64,000 nt of DNA, taken from contig NC_080567.1 in the NCBI RefSeq assembly GCF_030253575.1, positions 19,059,001-19,123,000 of the forward strand. Reading direction: 5' to 3'. The notes under the pieces are model-generated. The model worked only from the letters and a program-made list of their open reading frames with translations, had not been told where the DNA came from and did no database searches. Source of the DNA: Rhododendron vialii (Eukaryota; Streptophyta; Magnoliopsida; Ericales; Ericaceae). Shown one piece after another: positions 11,100 to 23,822 of the stretch (positions are counted from its first letter, which is position 1; every line of letters starts with the position of its first letter). The translations under genes and the position numbers were made by a program.

Positions 11100-13635
11100 A
11101 AAAAAGGATTTTTTTTTCTCTGCTTTACTTTTACTCTCTCTAGAGACTTGTGAAATTCTAGAGACTTGTGAAACGGGAGGGAAGAAAAGAGAAAATAAAT
11201 AGACTGAAAATGTGAGGAAAAAAAAAAAGAAAAAAAAAGAAAAGAAAGAAAGAGTTTTTTTTACTATTTTTAGTATTCAATTTCGCCAATTTTCTTTTCT
11301 CTTCTCTTCTCTGCTCTCCAAATGAGGGAAAGTTTTTAGTTTGCTTTACAACTCAAAAAGAATTTTTCAACAAATTTCCCTTAGATTTTTTCATACTTTC
11401 AATATTTCTCTCTCCATCTCTTTCCACTAATTATTCTTACTATGTTTCAAAAAAAAATTCAAAAACCAATCCAAACAAGACATATTGTTTGAAGTTTCGT
11501 TTACGGGACGGAAAAGCGAACATGGTGAAGCCATTTTGCTTAGTTGTGTGAGAGAGAGAGTGTGTGTGTTTGGGGCAGGCCTCTGTTACAAAATCCCAAT
11601 ACGTAGGCAAAATGGCTTCTTCCAGAACTCCGGCAACCCCCACGCGAATGATGTTCCCAGTTTCCCTTTGTGGTGAAACAACCCCGTGAGGACGTCGACG
11701 TATGTGGAATTAATCTTACCCGGCCAGCCAGCAGCACAATTCATCCGAAGCAATTTCAGTGAATTAGAGAAATAAAAGCGGCCGGCGGGGAAATATATAT
11801 GTGATTGGGAGTTGAGCATACATACACGACGAGGAGCTCGATTCAATGGAGGAGTGTGACGCTTTTCAAACATATTTCTCCTTCCGCTGCTGCCAGTACA
11901 CTTTCTTCCTTGTGTTCGACCTCAATTCCTTCTCACACAAGCAAAGCAACAACCACCACAGCTGCAGCAACACTCTCGTCATTTTAACTCGCAGTGTGAA
12001 TATATACTCTCGCTCCAGTCCCGTTGCCAAGTCTCGTCCTAAAAAAGGGAAAAGTTTTCGCACCCAAATGTGTTCTGAGTTTGGTTCTTCTTTCACTATC
12101 CATTCCCCTTTCAGCTCAAGCAAACGGATTATAAGTAACTGATATTTATGGTACAAAGAATATACAAAATTTTTAAAAAAGTCTTAGGAACACAACTTTC
12201 AAACACAATTGTGTACGTATGAAACCGTCTCATGCATGTGGACCACGTGTATCAAAAGGCTATGATTATAGTTGTATCCAGAGTTTTGTTCCCACAACCT
12301 TTCGCTTTGCATTTAGAGATTGCAATAGTTATATAGAGATGGGAATTTATGGAAGGAAAAGAGAAAAAGGGAAACATAGTGACTTAGTAGTAGTTTTTTT
12401 CTCCGTTATACTTTCGCTCTCTATAACTCGTGGGGCATGAGAAAAGGGAAGAGAAAATAATTAAGAACAAAAAATGTGGAAAAAAAAATGAAGCAAATTC
12501 TTTTTTTTACTGTTTTTAGTATTCCATTTTGCCATTTACACTTCACTTCTATCTCGGATCAAACAAGACGAGGGAAAGACTTTTAAACTTTCCATCCTCC
12601 CTCCTTTTTCTATTCTGTTCCCCTGTTCCAAACAAACCCTTTGCTTGATTAGAAAAAGAAGAGACTAATGAATAAACGTCCATTTCAACTAAAAGAGTAA
12701 ACATGTAGAGTCTTAAGGAAACTTCACTTTCTATCTTCATCATATGACATGAAAAGGCACACATTTGACAACTCAAGGAATTGTGCCACTGAGGAGAAAG
12801 TGAAAAGAAATTCCCTTCTTTTCTCATCTGAGTTAACATTCAATCCATAATTTTGTCAAAAAAATATTTTAAAGACGGGGGAAAAGTCGGTAGTGTCGTA
12901 TTCTTCATAGGATAATCGCTATATCGGTGGCAAATTTCACTGTATGTTTTCGCGCTTTCCCTACATAAATCCTACCGAGAATCCATGATTCCATGCTCTA
13001 CATCCGAAAACTGCTGACATTGACAGATTTTGCCCAGAACAACTGAGGTAAGGCCAGGGTCTGTCATTTTTTCACACTCAATACTCCCTGCATCATATTC
13101 AAAAAAAAATACTCCCTGCATAGATCCATAGGCCAAAGGGATTGTTGGACTTAATACTGCCCCCAAAAAATCATGCAGTAGATTGTCTAAACTTCAAGCT
13201 ACAAACACAGAGAGAAACAGAATTCAGCACAAATGACACAAAACTTGCTAGGCATTTTCTCGCTGTCATTCCCACGCATGCAACTTCCTTTTGTTCTGTT
13301 CGCCTTCGCTTTTCGGCCAATAATCGTGTCCAACTTAATAGTGACAGTCAAAACTTGTATCTAGGAATTAAATGATGGAGTGGGATACCACATTGACAAA
13401 ACGTAATTCTCCATTGACGACTAGAAGTGTTTCCAGAAGCAGTTAGATATCTTTCTGAGTAACATCTGCTCCATCTAAAACAAGAAACTTCACCATGAAG
13501 AAAAATGGCAAGAATCTAAAGATGCGAGTAGAATTGATTAGTTCTAGAACGAAGGGTCTGTGTTAATATCCTGTGGCCAAATGTACACAAGGAATACACT
13601 CCTTTAAGTAATGCAACCTTGCTTTTAAGCAATCT
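11100..13635. other. Spacer with diverged duplicate of the SHMT upstream region
   Basis: No gene is seen. Three blocks repeat, in the same order, sequence found nearer SHMT: 12024-12140 resembles 7880-7990 (shared ttggttcttctttcactatc), 12175-12320 resembles 9290-9420, and 12380-12560 resembles 11105-11290. The short frames at 11440-12440 on both strands lie within this duplicated spacer and have no family features. Confidence 0.55.
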
Positions 13636-16600
13636 TCATTCCACTTGCGAAAGGCCCCCTCCACCTTCAGCTTTTGTCCTGTGCACAAGCCACCCGTTAA
13701 ATCAACCAGACACTAAAAAAAGCTAATTGGAAGCAAGGACATCAAAGTTATAAAATCAATCTCAGAATTTCAAACGACATGGATAAAGTCTGTACAAAAT
13801 AAGTTGATCACTAGGAGGGTCACATGCATGAGTGCAACCATTTGAATATGTAGCCCTAAAGGGTTGTCAGGGAAAAAAATCTACCTAGCTGTATCAATCG
13901 CCAGAATGGAAAAACTATTTACTTAACCAAATGCTGACATTTATAAACAATTCTTGAGCAGAAAATGAAAATCCTCAGAAAGAGTAAATAGGTTCTCAAC
14001 AACCAAGCCTCAGTACCCGACAGGTGCCAAGTGCATCTTTTTTACCGTGCAGAAAAAGACAAAAAAAGATACACGTGTCAGAAGAATTGGTGCCAAGTGT
14101 ATCTAGTATGATTGTGAGAATAAGGAGATTAATCAATGTTGTCATTTGATGGCAACTTCTTAACATTTGCTATTCATTAGAATGTAGTAAAGAGAAGTGA
14201 ATCATCAAAACTTTTTCCCAAAACTAAGAACACTTACTTGTGGTCAGAAGGATTGGGCATCAGTTCGTAAACAATGGTCGCGACGGCATCCCTCTTCAAC
14301 TGTTAATTCATGGACAAGTCAATATATCACTAAAATCACCCAAATATCCAAGGGAATGTAAAAGTTTAGAGAATTTTACTTGTGTAGCTTCACCCTTTAA
14401 GCCAATGTAATGTATCTGAGTTGCATCACCACCAAAATTATCAGGAAAATGCAATGTGAGATTCCCCACGCCTTGGAATCTAGAATATCTGAACGCATAT
14501 ATAGAGCAGAGTCAAAGGAAGTCAAGTGTGACAAAGAAATGCTATTCCTTACTTTCAGCTATGCATCTACTTGATATAACACGGAAACCAAAACAAACCT
14601 TTTTTTTTATTGATCAGCTACCAAAACAAACCTTGACAAGATGATACTTCTGGGAAATATATGAGAGAATTGTCACATAGAATAGAATCACAGATATTGT
14701 GACTCTTTCAATGTGCCAATCCATTACCTATTCAACTTTTCACAAGCAATAGTTAGAAGCAGATGCCAGTGGTATATAACAAAGAAAGATTTTGTGCTTG
14801 CGATGAAAAATTTCTTCTAAAAGCAACATGTTTCCAGGAGAAAACATTTTTCTAGTTGAATTAAAATTGCTTTTAATGCTGAAAATAGAAGATTTACACA
14901 AGACTTCCATCTCCAATGTAGGATGGGAGCACGACCAAAATGAAGCACTGATAAAAGTCACGAGGAGGTAAACCAAACAGAGGAAGGAACAATCACTTTG
15001 TCTGGTACTCTAAAACTCCTTGCAAATTCTCTGCCAAATCCCACTCCTGAGACAATTAAAAAATTGTTCAGTAACAAAACGATAGTGCAAAGCCTAAATC
15101 TCCAGTTAGCTTAAGATGAAGGAATACCTGAATGGGTTGCATATTTTGAGCATCAGAAAAGTCAATACCTTCTCGGTTTATGAACCTACATTCCCAAGCA
15201 TTTTTTCTAAAAATCAAGACACATAAAAAGATGCTGGCAGCATAAACCCAATGACCAAACGGTCCAAACTTATCCTAGTGAAGATAGGGTCCTCTTTCAG
15301 AATCCAGCCAATCTTTTATCTAATAGCATGCAGACAATAGATAGCAACTGAACCCCTCATCTTGGAAAGCCCTCTATGTCAAGTATTCGTAGCTTGCAAT
15401 TTGCAAAATATTGACATTACAGTAGAAGAAGGGCCAACAAACTGACAAAGCTATACTTACGCCCTCATCTTGGAAGGACTTGTTCCATCAGCACCACCGA
15501 CAACTGAAATGCTCTTGATTTTAACATCAGACGTAAATCTACCACAATCAATCAGATTGGTGTAAGGCAGACAAATTCACAGAAAGGACGTAAGGTCAAG
15601 AATAAATCATGAAAACAAAAGAATGGTTCCCTTGAGAGTTTGAGCAAAGACAACTATCACTAAGAACAAGATGTTAGCTGGGTTCATAAAATGTATTGTG
15701 TATTTACTGATTTCATGTGTATTTCACATGTCAAGCACCGGCAAATAGAGGCTTTCAATTTGTTTTAAGAATTATGTTATGCAGATACAAATACTTCTTC
15801 TGAAGCCATGACGCAAATTAAGGCAAGCGCTATAGTGCCTCTTGCGTGAAGTATAATAGTGATCGGATAAAGCCGTGAAAACATAAGAAATGGTATGCGA
15901 ATCATCATCTGCCTTCCAAAGGAGCAGAACTAAACCGCATTTTCTGTAATCAGTTCCAGACATTTGCTGCTCATTTTCTAGCATTAAGATGGAAGGATAC
16001 GACATTTGACATATGTGTGATACAGTATGTATTATTATGGTTGAAGGTCAACAAGCTATTCAGGACGGATAATCACGATTACGAGATAGACAATAGTTAA
16101 CAACAGCCTTTTACGTTTTAACAACAGATTGGAGGATGCATGAATCTACGAGTACAGCCTGCATAAGATCTTGAACAAGTAAAAGTGCACCAATACTGTG
16201 AGGAAAAAAAAAAGAAGGGATAACCACAGAGCAGAAACTAGCCAGAACAAAAAAAAAAAAAAAAACCACTATGGAAGTCCCAAAGAAACTAGTCCAGTGA
16301 AGTACAAGTCAGCCTGATGTCTCCTGAAAAGGAAATAGCTGGAACTGAGGCAAAAGTCACCACTTACGGGATGAAAACTAGTAACTCGGGATCACCCTCG
16401 TTGCTCTCCAAGTGGCCCTGTTATAGGAAAAAATATCTACCTTTAGAAGCACTGCAATGTATAAGCACTCGGGCTTTACAATCATAGAAGCTGGCCCAAA
16501 CCATGTAGCCCATTGTCCTTCGGTGCAAACCACATGCACGCGCATCCACGTACACACACACATATATACAGTTACATGCTTGACCAAGGTAATGGCAAAT

Positions 16601-19600
16601 ATCCTAATCTTAACATGAAAGCACTTGCCTATAGCACAAATCAGAATGGTAGAAAGTATTGAATGCACGGTAACTGGAACTTAAAAAATAATTGATGTCA
16701 CTAGATTATATATGCACATAGCACTTTGCCTATACTCGTAACTACATGAGCATGAAAATCCGCAAAGGGTAACCAAATTGATGCATAACTACTGAGAAAG
16801 GAAACATGAAGTTAGATAAAATGTAAATCATAGTTTAGCTGAGGCAACCAACTTTACATGAGAGGGGGATGTTGGGCAAAATTTAAGAAACTCCAAACCT
16901 TTTCATGGACCTTTCTTTGTAAGTAAAAGCTAATAAAATGGGTATTTTTTAATACTTTATGATGAAAGAGGAAGCCAAAAGTGTTCAACTTTCTATGTAA
17001 AAAAGCCTTTGTGATTTCCTTGATTTTGATTTCTAAACAGCATTTTCCTCTCAATAAAATCTTCAAAGTTTCAACACTTATCTGAAAGCTTCTTTCCTAC
17101 TTAATGCTGTTATGTATTATATGTCCAAGGTTAATCAGATATTAGGCACAGTAGATATAAAGAGACAACGAAAGATTCTCTCTAGTTTGGAACATACTAA
17201 AAGTAACAATGAAAGCTGTATTGGAAAATAAGTCAAGGAAGAATGTAGCTCCTATAAACCATTAATAGGAACTACATGCTCATATACTATGATAAACAAT
17301 GTCAAAAAGAAGTGGGTGAGTTAATGCAATTCTATCTCCACTAAGCTGCAGCAGAAGATTAAAAGGCAAATAACACAGAAGTTTAGACCTCACAAACACA
17401 AAACCTACCTCAGAAGAATTTAGTCGCTGTTCCCAAGATCTAAAAACTGACTTGACACTTCCTGTAATAGCCTCATTCAAAGCAGAAACCTTTGGCACAC
17501 AAAACAGAAGTTATTTTGACATATCGTCTGAGCAGATGACTTCAATAAAGAAAAATTCACAACGAATATTCAACATTGTCTCAAACAAAAGTTCCATGGA
17601 GTCAATCAACTATTAGCTAGTAAGAACACCAGTCACACATGAATTTATTTGATAATAAATGGAAGTTAAAGAATGTAAGCGACACAAAAAAAGTTTCCCA
17701 GTACTTCATTTGGGGCCTTACTGAATCTATTGCAACATGCATTTGTTTAAACTTTAAATGCATGCTTAAATTATATGTCTCAAGCTCCAAAAGTTGTTTT
17801 TAAGTGCATCAATTCATAACCCAAGCGTCTTACAAGAGATTAAATTGCACAACCAATGTTTCATCATAATAAGTTCATTCATAGATTTTCCAAATAAGCA
17901 CGTCACAAGCAAAGGACCATCATTTTTTGAAATAGAAACGAGACAATATGTTAAAACAAGAAATCAAAGGCACAGGAAATGCATGTGCAAAGTGAAGCAT
18001 ACATCTGAGTAGAACTCACAGACATTTAAAAATAAAAATAAAAAGAAGGAAAGGTGGTCTTGTAGACCTCCGTAACACAGGCAACATGTGAAGCCAGCTT
18101 TGAAAGGAAAGGTGGTCTGTTGAAGAGAACAGAATAAAATTTAAAAGCAGGATTATATCAATCAACTTGTCTAGTATCGTACTGTTTTTCTATTTTGGCA
18201 TTACGACTTCAAGTGTTGTAATCAAGGGGATTCTGAGTCTTCAGTCTTTACAAGTTCTTATCAAAGTAAACCCTGGAGGTGGTTTTGTGTACGCAACTGT
18301 TTCTGAGATGGATGCCTGCAACTTGTAACTAGCCTATCATAAACTAGTCAGTGTTGCAACTTTCTTGAGATACTTCTCATCCAGAGTGACCACTGTTTCT
18401 TGAACTCTTGTTCTCTACTTCTAGAGCTAGGGCATTCCTCTTAGCATTTGGAATCCAAACCATGCTAAAATATCAATAACCGGCCCCAGATTCTGATTTG
18501 TTTTTGGTCTCGATCCAATTCTTATCCAAATCCACACAGAAATATATTCATTGTTCCAGTCGAGTTTCAACTTTTAACAGTCACTTTGGTGGAGCCATTC
18601 CAGATAGCATAATCGCGATCTGAACCCTCCATTTTACAAAGTTCGTAGAGCACTTTGTTTGTACTAAAATCAGGTTGATCAAATGTCTGTAGCTACATGT
18701 TCGGACACCATACGTCGTTAGAAAATGGACGCTTAGTGTGATTTTGGAAGTGACCCGTAAGACAAATATATCTCAATCATGTGGTTATAAATATCCAACC
18801 GCTCCAATTTGTCACGCAAATTAAGTGTTTCAGAGAACTCTATAAATGAGCGTTTCGGATATTATGATCATATATATCTCAAAGAGCCTCACCAAGGTGC
18901 ACTAAAAAACCGTGCACTTCAGGGACACCCGTGCACTTCAGGGACAACCGTGCACTTCAAGGACCTCGCGTCCCGAAAAAACTGTATCAAAGTTGCTCAT
19001 CGTCAAATGATATAACCTAAAACTCTCAGAAGCCTCAGTTTTTGAGCTTTACATCGTACAACTAGGGGTGCAAACAACCACTCTACTCGCGAGCAACCCA
19101 TGGCTCAGCTCATTAAAACTCGGCTAGACTCATTTAGTAATTGAGCCAAGCTCGAGCTCAAGTTTTTGGCTCGTTCCAGCCGAGCTCGATACTCAAAAGC
19201 TCCAACTCGGCTCGTTTGTATAGGCTTGGCTCGTTTATAGAGGCTATTTAAGAAAATTAGTGAGGCTCGGCTCGTCAAGGGTAAACGAGCCGAGGTTGAG
19301 TTTTTAGCTCGTTTAGTAAACGAGCTGAGCTCAAACTCGAACAGCTCGGCTCGGCCTCAGTACAACTACTTACTGGCACCACAGAGGGGAAAAAAGGTAA
19401 CAACAAAAATTAATCACAGTCGGAGAACACATTCACTATTTCAACTAATAATTTAACTTTTCAAGCGTGATAAGAGAACTGAAACTTCTGGTTGGATGGG
19501 CCGATTTTCCCCAAATGCCAAATCAAAACGAAAGAGGTCACTAAATAGAGACATGTGTGAACACATCCAGGAAACAGAATGAGAAAATGGAAGCGATGAA

Positions 19601-19711
19601 AACGGAGTAGGTGGATGGAAGTTTAACCTTGGAAAGGTCTACATGTTTGTAGAGAGAAAAATCTGACGAGCAATCGTGATCTTCACAGCTATGGTCGTGC
19701 ACGCAAGCCAT
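13636..19711 (-). CDS. PITH domain-containing protein (At2g25950-like), 9 exons
   Basis: Encodes a 204-aa protein matching the plant PITH (proteasome-interacting thioredoxin) single-domain family; in animals the domain occurs in TXNL1 and PITHD1. Exons, 5' to 3': 19711-19628, 17489-17409, 16417-16368, 15538-15461, 15185-15128, 15046-14997, 14488-14380, 14299-14238, 13678-13636. All junctions are GT-AG and in frame (615 nt). The start MACVHDHSCEDHDCSSDFSL is the conserved His/Cys-rich N-terminus of this subfamily, and the upstream sequence is a CT-rich leader. Later blocks are VSALNEAITGSVKSVFRSWEQ, GDPELLVFIPFTSDVKIKS, FINREGIDFSDAQ, NLTLHFPDNFGGDAT and VYELMPNPSDHK. Its plant role is not well established; no catalytic site is expected. 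Intron 1 (2.1 kb) carries repeat DNA. No lesion was seen. Confidence 0.93.
18911..18967. repeat. Three-copy 19-bp tandem repeat in PITH intron 1
   Basis: Three units of cgtgcacttcagggacac-type sequence start at 18911, 18930 and 18949; the third has small changes. Each unit contains the palindrome GTGCAC. Confidence 0.8.
19062..19362. repeat. GAGCTCGGCTCG-rich dispersed repeat
   Basis: About 300 bp inside PITH intron 1, packed with gagctc, ctcggctcg and cgagccgag in both orientations. It resembles a repeat common in eudicot genomes. Related, more decayed sequence occurs at 31468-31800 and 59036-59215. Confidence 0.55.
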
Positions 19712-19989
19712 CTCTCTCTCTCTCTCTCGATCAAATCGCAGCTACGAGCGAAATGGAAGAAACCAGAACTTGCCTTTGCTTGGGAGAAGAGGAAACTCGT
19801 TTATCAGTGCTTTCCACTCTTTACCCTTAAACCGCCATAATCAGCGCCTAAACGGTTCGGGTTTTTTCCCCTTCTTGAACTGGGAAAACGCCCAAAGGGC
19901 TTCCAAACGGTTCGCTTTGATGGGCTTTTTTGAATGGGTTGCGTGCAAGTAGAAATGGCAACAAGGTGGGGCGGGATTAGTAGTGCCAT

Positions 19990-20715
19990 GTCTCCGACTA
20001 AAAAATTTAGGATCCGATCCGAAAATCTTTTTAAAAAATAAGTATTTGTTTTGAAACTTCTCATTCAAAAAATAAGAAGCGTCATTCCACAAAATTCAAA
20101 TAAAAAGTTCCTTTCACATTTTCAAACTCAAAAATAATGTAAATGAAAAAAAAATTCAATTTTTTTTATACCGTATTAAAGATCTCAATGAGATCTATCA
20201 AATAAGATCCATAGTAATAAGAAAATTATTTGCGTAAACACATGATTTTTGAGCTTGAAGTTGCCTTATACAAAAAATAAGACTGTTGCTATGAGAATGG
20301 GCGCCGGCGGAGGTAAATCGTACCGATGGCCGCGCCGGGCCATCTCCGGCCACCGGACGGTGGATCCGAACCGTCCAAAAATTCTAAAAAAAAAAACCGA
20401 GGGGGCCTTAGCTAGAATCAACGGCATCCGAGGTGTGTAGGGTGCTTGATCCAAGCATCCCTTTTTCGAGCATCCCTTTTTCGTGTACACACCTCGGTTT
20501 TTTTTTTTAGAATTTTTGGACGGCTCGGATCGGCCGTCCGGTGGCCGGAGACGGCCCGGCGCGGCCGTCGGTACGATTTCCCTCCTCGGCCGGTCGGTAC
20601 CTATACAAATTCTTCCAAAATAAGTACCAACCTTCTTATTTTCCGGAACAAGGCTTCTTATTAGACAAAAAATAAGTTCTTATTTGGGTTTCGGAACGGG
20701 CCCTTAAGCCCGTCC
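19990..20715. mobile_element. Foldback MITE with GC-rich arms (core 20292-20605)
   Basis: The core is an imperfect palindrome: 20300-20395 pairs with 20500-20600, sharing aaatcgtaccga(t/c)ggccg, tctccggccaccggacgg and ccgtccaaaaattct. The loop carries caagcatccctttttcgagc. The arms are strikingly GC-rich against an AT-rich setting. Flanks contain repeated aaaaaataag motifs and appear to belong to a larger nested element. The left flank 20170-20260 is an inverted copy of 22895-23005. Confidence 0.7.
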
Positions 20716-21702
20716 TCACCCTGAGTAATGTATGGGTACCCGCTCCACTCTTATTTTTTCTTTACATATGACAAAAATATGTTCTAGACTAAAAAATAAG
20801 TGAGAATAAATAATAATAAAATTTAAACAAATAGTAATATAAAAGCAAAATGAAAGAAATGGTTAACATATTATGTGGTATTTTAATTTTAGGGGTGAGA
20901 ATACAAGAATAAAAATACATTTTTCTGCACTAAAATTATTTGGGCGGATTCAGGATAAGAGAATGTCTACCCAACTCAGACCTTAATTCGATAGGGTTTC
21001 TTCAATTATCCCTCAACCCGATACCACCAACATTTTACTAAATTTCAATCCAATTAGAGGAAAGGGGGGCTAGGTTGAATTGTCACCTCTACATGCAAAA
21101 TCAGGCTCAATAAAATTATATTTTGTTTGTTAGAGGCGCAGAACAAAAATGCCATTGAAAAAGTACCATTAATCAACAATAACCAAATCATGCTATTGAA
21201 AAATGGCTTAAGCGACAACTTAGCATAAGTCTTAAAATTAGAGGTGTAGTACTTTTTTTATAATTTTAGCTAAAACAATAAAATAAAATAAAAAACACCA
21301 ATATTTTTATTTTTTTTATTACGAACACCGATGGCCATGGAAGCAAGCATGAGTACAAATTGTAGACTAAAACTCTAGGTCTAAATTATGGAAAAGACAT
21401 TATAATTAGATTGAAATCATGGGGAGTATTGGTTGATCATTTTAATTAATTTAAAGCTTCAATTTGAATACCACAAACGATACCGATCCAAAACTCTAAT
21501 TCGAATAACAACCAAATTCTGTGATGAATTGTATGATTATATGTGTGTATTGCATGTGCATATTTACATTAATGTTTGACTATACAAGTTCACAAAGCAT
21601 GATTTTGGAAAATCAACTCTCCTATTGGTTGGGAAATTCGAAAGAATCAAAATCTAATCCTTATCCATAAGGAATACAAGTACGGGCTATCCTTATCCTT
21701 AA

Positions 21703-22100
21703 GGGTTTGTTTGGATGCAGCGATGTGAAGGGAGATTATGATATTCCCTTTCCTAATACGTGGGCCCGTGCATATGGCGTGATTTGGAAAGTCCAAAACT
21801 AGGATAGATATCTTAATACCCCTGCTCCATAATCCCCCCTAATACCCTCTGAGGGGGGCTTACACATGGCTAGGGTGGAAGTCGGCTATGTGGAATCCCC
21901 CCTTATAATACACAATCTCTCTTCCATTCAACTACAAAACAATCTTATCTCCCCATTTTATACCTCATCCAAAATCATGTATTATTTAATCTCCCTGTCA
22001 CATCAATGTGGACTCACCCTTCTTATATAATACCCCTTACTATCCAATCTCCCATTCTTACATAATACCTCCAAACCTAATACCTCATCCAAACGAGCCC
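21703..22100. mobile_element. PIF/Harbinger (Tourist)-like MITE
   Basis: About 0.4 kb with terminal inverted repeats gggtttgtttggatg (21703-21717) and catccaaacgagccc (22086-22100), which match at 13 of 15 positions. The GGG-TTTGG type ends are typical of Tourist/Harbinger MITEs. No transposase is present. A clear TTA target duplication was not found. Confidence 0.6.
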
Positions 22101-22299
22101 AGGAATATACAAGTATGGGCTAATGGTTGGTATAGCCGGTATCACGTCGCATCATGTTTGAGTCTAACTCTTATTCATCCTGTGTTATAATTGTGTTCGT
22201 GTAAAAAAATGATTGACTCAAATGCTATATCTTCATGGTCTTTGTGTTGAGTTCATGTCGTACTTATGGTGTTCGAAATTTTCCAGCACTGCTAACCAC

Positions 22300-22665
22300 A
22301 CAAACATTTGCGTACAGATTTTGTTGTGGGGTCTATCACGGGTCCCAAAAAAATGATCCGAGCTGTTCATTAAATATAAAATATTTTTTTAAAGGTCGTC
22401 GCAAAAAATAATCTCAATTCGATACCTAAAGGTGCTCAATCCAATCATTTAACTTTTCATTCAGATTTTTCAGACAATGAAAAGTTAGATTGATACCTAT
22501 AGGTGCTTGATCCAATCATCTAACTTTTCATTCAGATTTTCCAGATAATGAAAAGTTAGATGATTTGATTGAACTATTTTTTCGCAGAACGCCTCGAAAT
22601 ATTTGTGTGGGACCCGTAATGAGCTCCACAACAAAATTTGGGCACAATTTGTGTGCAATTTGTCT
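22300..22665. mobile_element. Palindromic MITE, family P, copy 1
   Basis: Outer arms read acagattttgttgtgggg and, inverted, ccacaacaaaatttgggc. The centre repeats aacttttcattcagatttt and its complement twice. Related copies lie at 55156-55507, 57149-57527 and 62925-63265. Confidence 0.75.
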
Positions 22666-22894
22666 ATGTAGATAGATTTATTGGAAATTTTCACCTATAC
22701 AAAAGAGTTCGACTATGAGTATACGATTTGGTGTACACTAAATAAACATTGCGTTGTGTGGAATCCACCTCGAGATTCAACATAACTAATTCAAGCTACT
22801 CAATTTGTTTACTCCAAAAATACTCCATTTATCAAGAATTTCCGTAAAATATGTTAGGTCTCGTCCCAGTTTTTTGGAAAAAATACTTTTTGAA

Positions 22895-23005
22895 AAGAAA
22901 TGTAATTTCAAGCTCAAAAATTATATATTTACGCAAATAATTTTTCTACCAATATGGATCTTATTTGATAGATTTTATTGAGATTTTTTAAACGACGAAA
23001 GAAAT
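22895..23005 (-). repeat. Repeat unit, inverted partner of 20170-20260
   Basis: Read on the minus strand it shares ctatcaaataagatccata, aaaattatttgcgtaaa and tttttgagcttgaa with 20170-20260, so the two are copies of one repeat in opposite orientation about 2.7 kb apart. Confidence 0.65.
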
Positions 23006-23219
23006 TAAAAAAATATTTTTTATTTTATTATATTTAGACTTGAAATTATTATTTTTAAAAAAAAAGAAAGCGGAACGGAAGCAATTGAGAAAAAATTGAT
23101 CAAAAGCCACTGAGCTAATGTTTTACGAAACCGAAAACCCGGGTACCCCATACAAGTACAGGCCTGGGACTCCCAAGGTTCATTTCTCCCTAAACCTAGA
23201 ATCAAAGGAGGCTTAGCTC

Positions 23220-23330
23220 AGAGAGAGATGGGGGAGTTTCTGAGGGTGGTTGCCCTCTCTCTGTATACACAAATCAAGCCGATGATTTCATCTCCCAAAT
23301 CAACAACAACCCTTGGGGTGCGTGTGTCTG
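23220..23330 (+). ncRNA. H/ACA-like RNA candidate H0 (degenerate)
   Basis: It has the conserved 5' hairpin core seen in the other copies (gagggtggttgccct), closed here by AGAGAGA pairing with TCTCTCT, then ACACAA as a possible hinge box. The second hairpin is poorly preserved and the end reads atcaacaacaaccc. It is probably a decayed member of the family. Confidence 0.3.
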
Positions 23331-23391
23331 ACATCTGATTTTCAGCTGTCTTCCGGCAGCTGTTTGGAACTGGAAATACGTCCATATATAC

Positions 23392-23450
23392 ATATATATA
23401 TATACACACACACATACAAACATATACATGCACGCATCTGTGTGCGTGTG
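23392..23450. repeat. (TA)n(CA)n(GT)n microsatellite
   Basis: Alternating TA, then CA, then GT dinucleotides with short interruptions; no coding sense. Confidence 0.8.
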
Positions 23451-23641
23451 TGTGCTGAGAGAGAGGAGAGACATTTTGGATCATCACCAGCTACTACCAC
23501 CATCACCACCGCTCTAAGAGGCAGTGAGTACCCGAAGCCAAGCGGCCAAGGAAATCTAGTTTCTGCTCGATAGAGTCAGTCGTGCTTTGCCTTGCCGAGA
23601 CTGGTTCATTGCGTTTTCAGGGGTATTTCGGTCTTTTTTCC

Positions 23642-23822
23642 GAGGCAGTGACGATAAGTTTTTGATCTGGATTCAGATCAGACGTCGGGGTCCGACCCGT
23701 TTCCTGGCGGGGCAGCCCGGAGGCCAACGGAGAGAGGATTTTCTCTCTCACGTCAGGTAACCGTGTTTGCAGCCATGACGGTGTCACTTTGTCGCCTGAT
23801 ATTATTCGCTGATCTGAGCCTC
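23642..23822 (+). ncRNA. C/D-like RNA candidate D1 (181 nt)
   Basis: Begins GAGGC, with a near C box GTGACGA (23648-23654, one change from GTGATGA), and ends CTGA (23814-23817) followed by GCCTC, so a 5-bp terminal stem closes the C and D boxes. The interior holds a hairpin (gagagaggattttctctctc) and the motif tttgcagccatg, both recognisable in the other copies. It is longer than typical C/D snoRNAs, and I cannot name a family. Confidence 0.4.

Larger units (their letters stand above)
9600..11100 (+). mobile_element. Endogenous pararetrovirus (Caulimoviridae-like) fragment
   Basis: From about 9603 to 9951 one plus frame carries the start of a caulimovirid-type reverse transcriptase domain (MNPEHYQLAL at 9778, then IRGKLRLVINYQP). 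It is interrupted by a TAG at 9826-9828 and ended by a TAG at 9949-9951. The catalytic part of RT and the RNase H are missing. A different open frame (9962-10576) follows, then an intergenic-type promoter block (10880-10965) and a leader-like stretch up to about 11100. This is an internally deleted, non-functional integrated copy. In the paralogous region at 12175-12560 the matching flanks lie next to each other, which marks the insert as roughly 9420-11100. Confidence 0.65.

Noticed and set aside
20249-20664. Open frames across the GC-rich foldback
   Set aside because: Mirror readings of the palindrome arms on both strands, with identical segments inverted; a MITE, not a gene.
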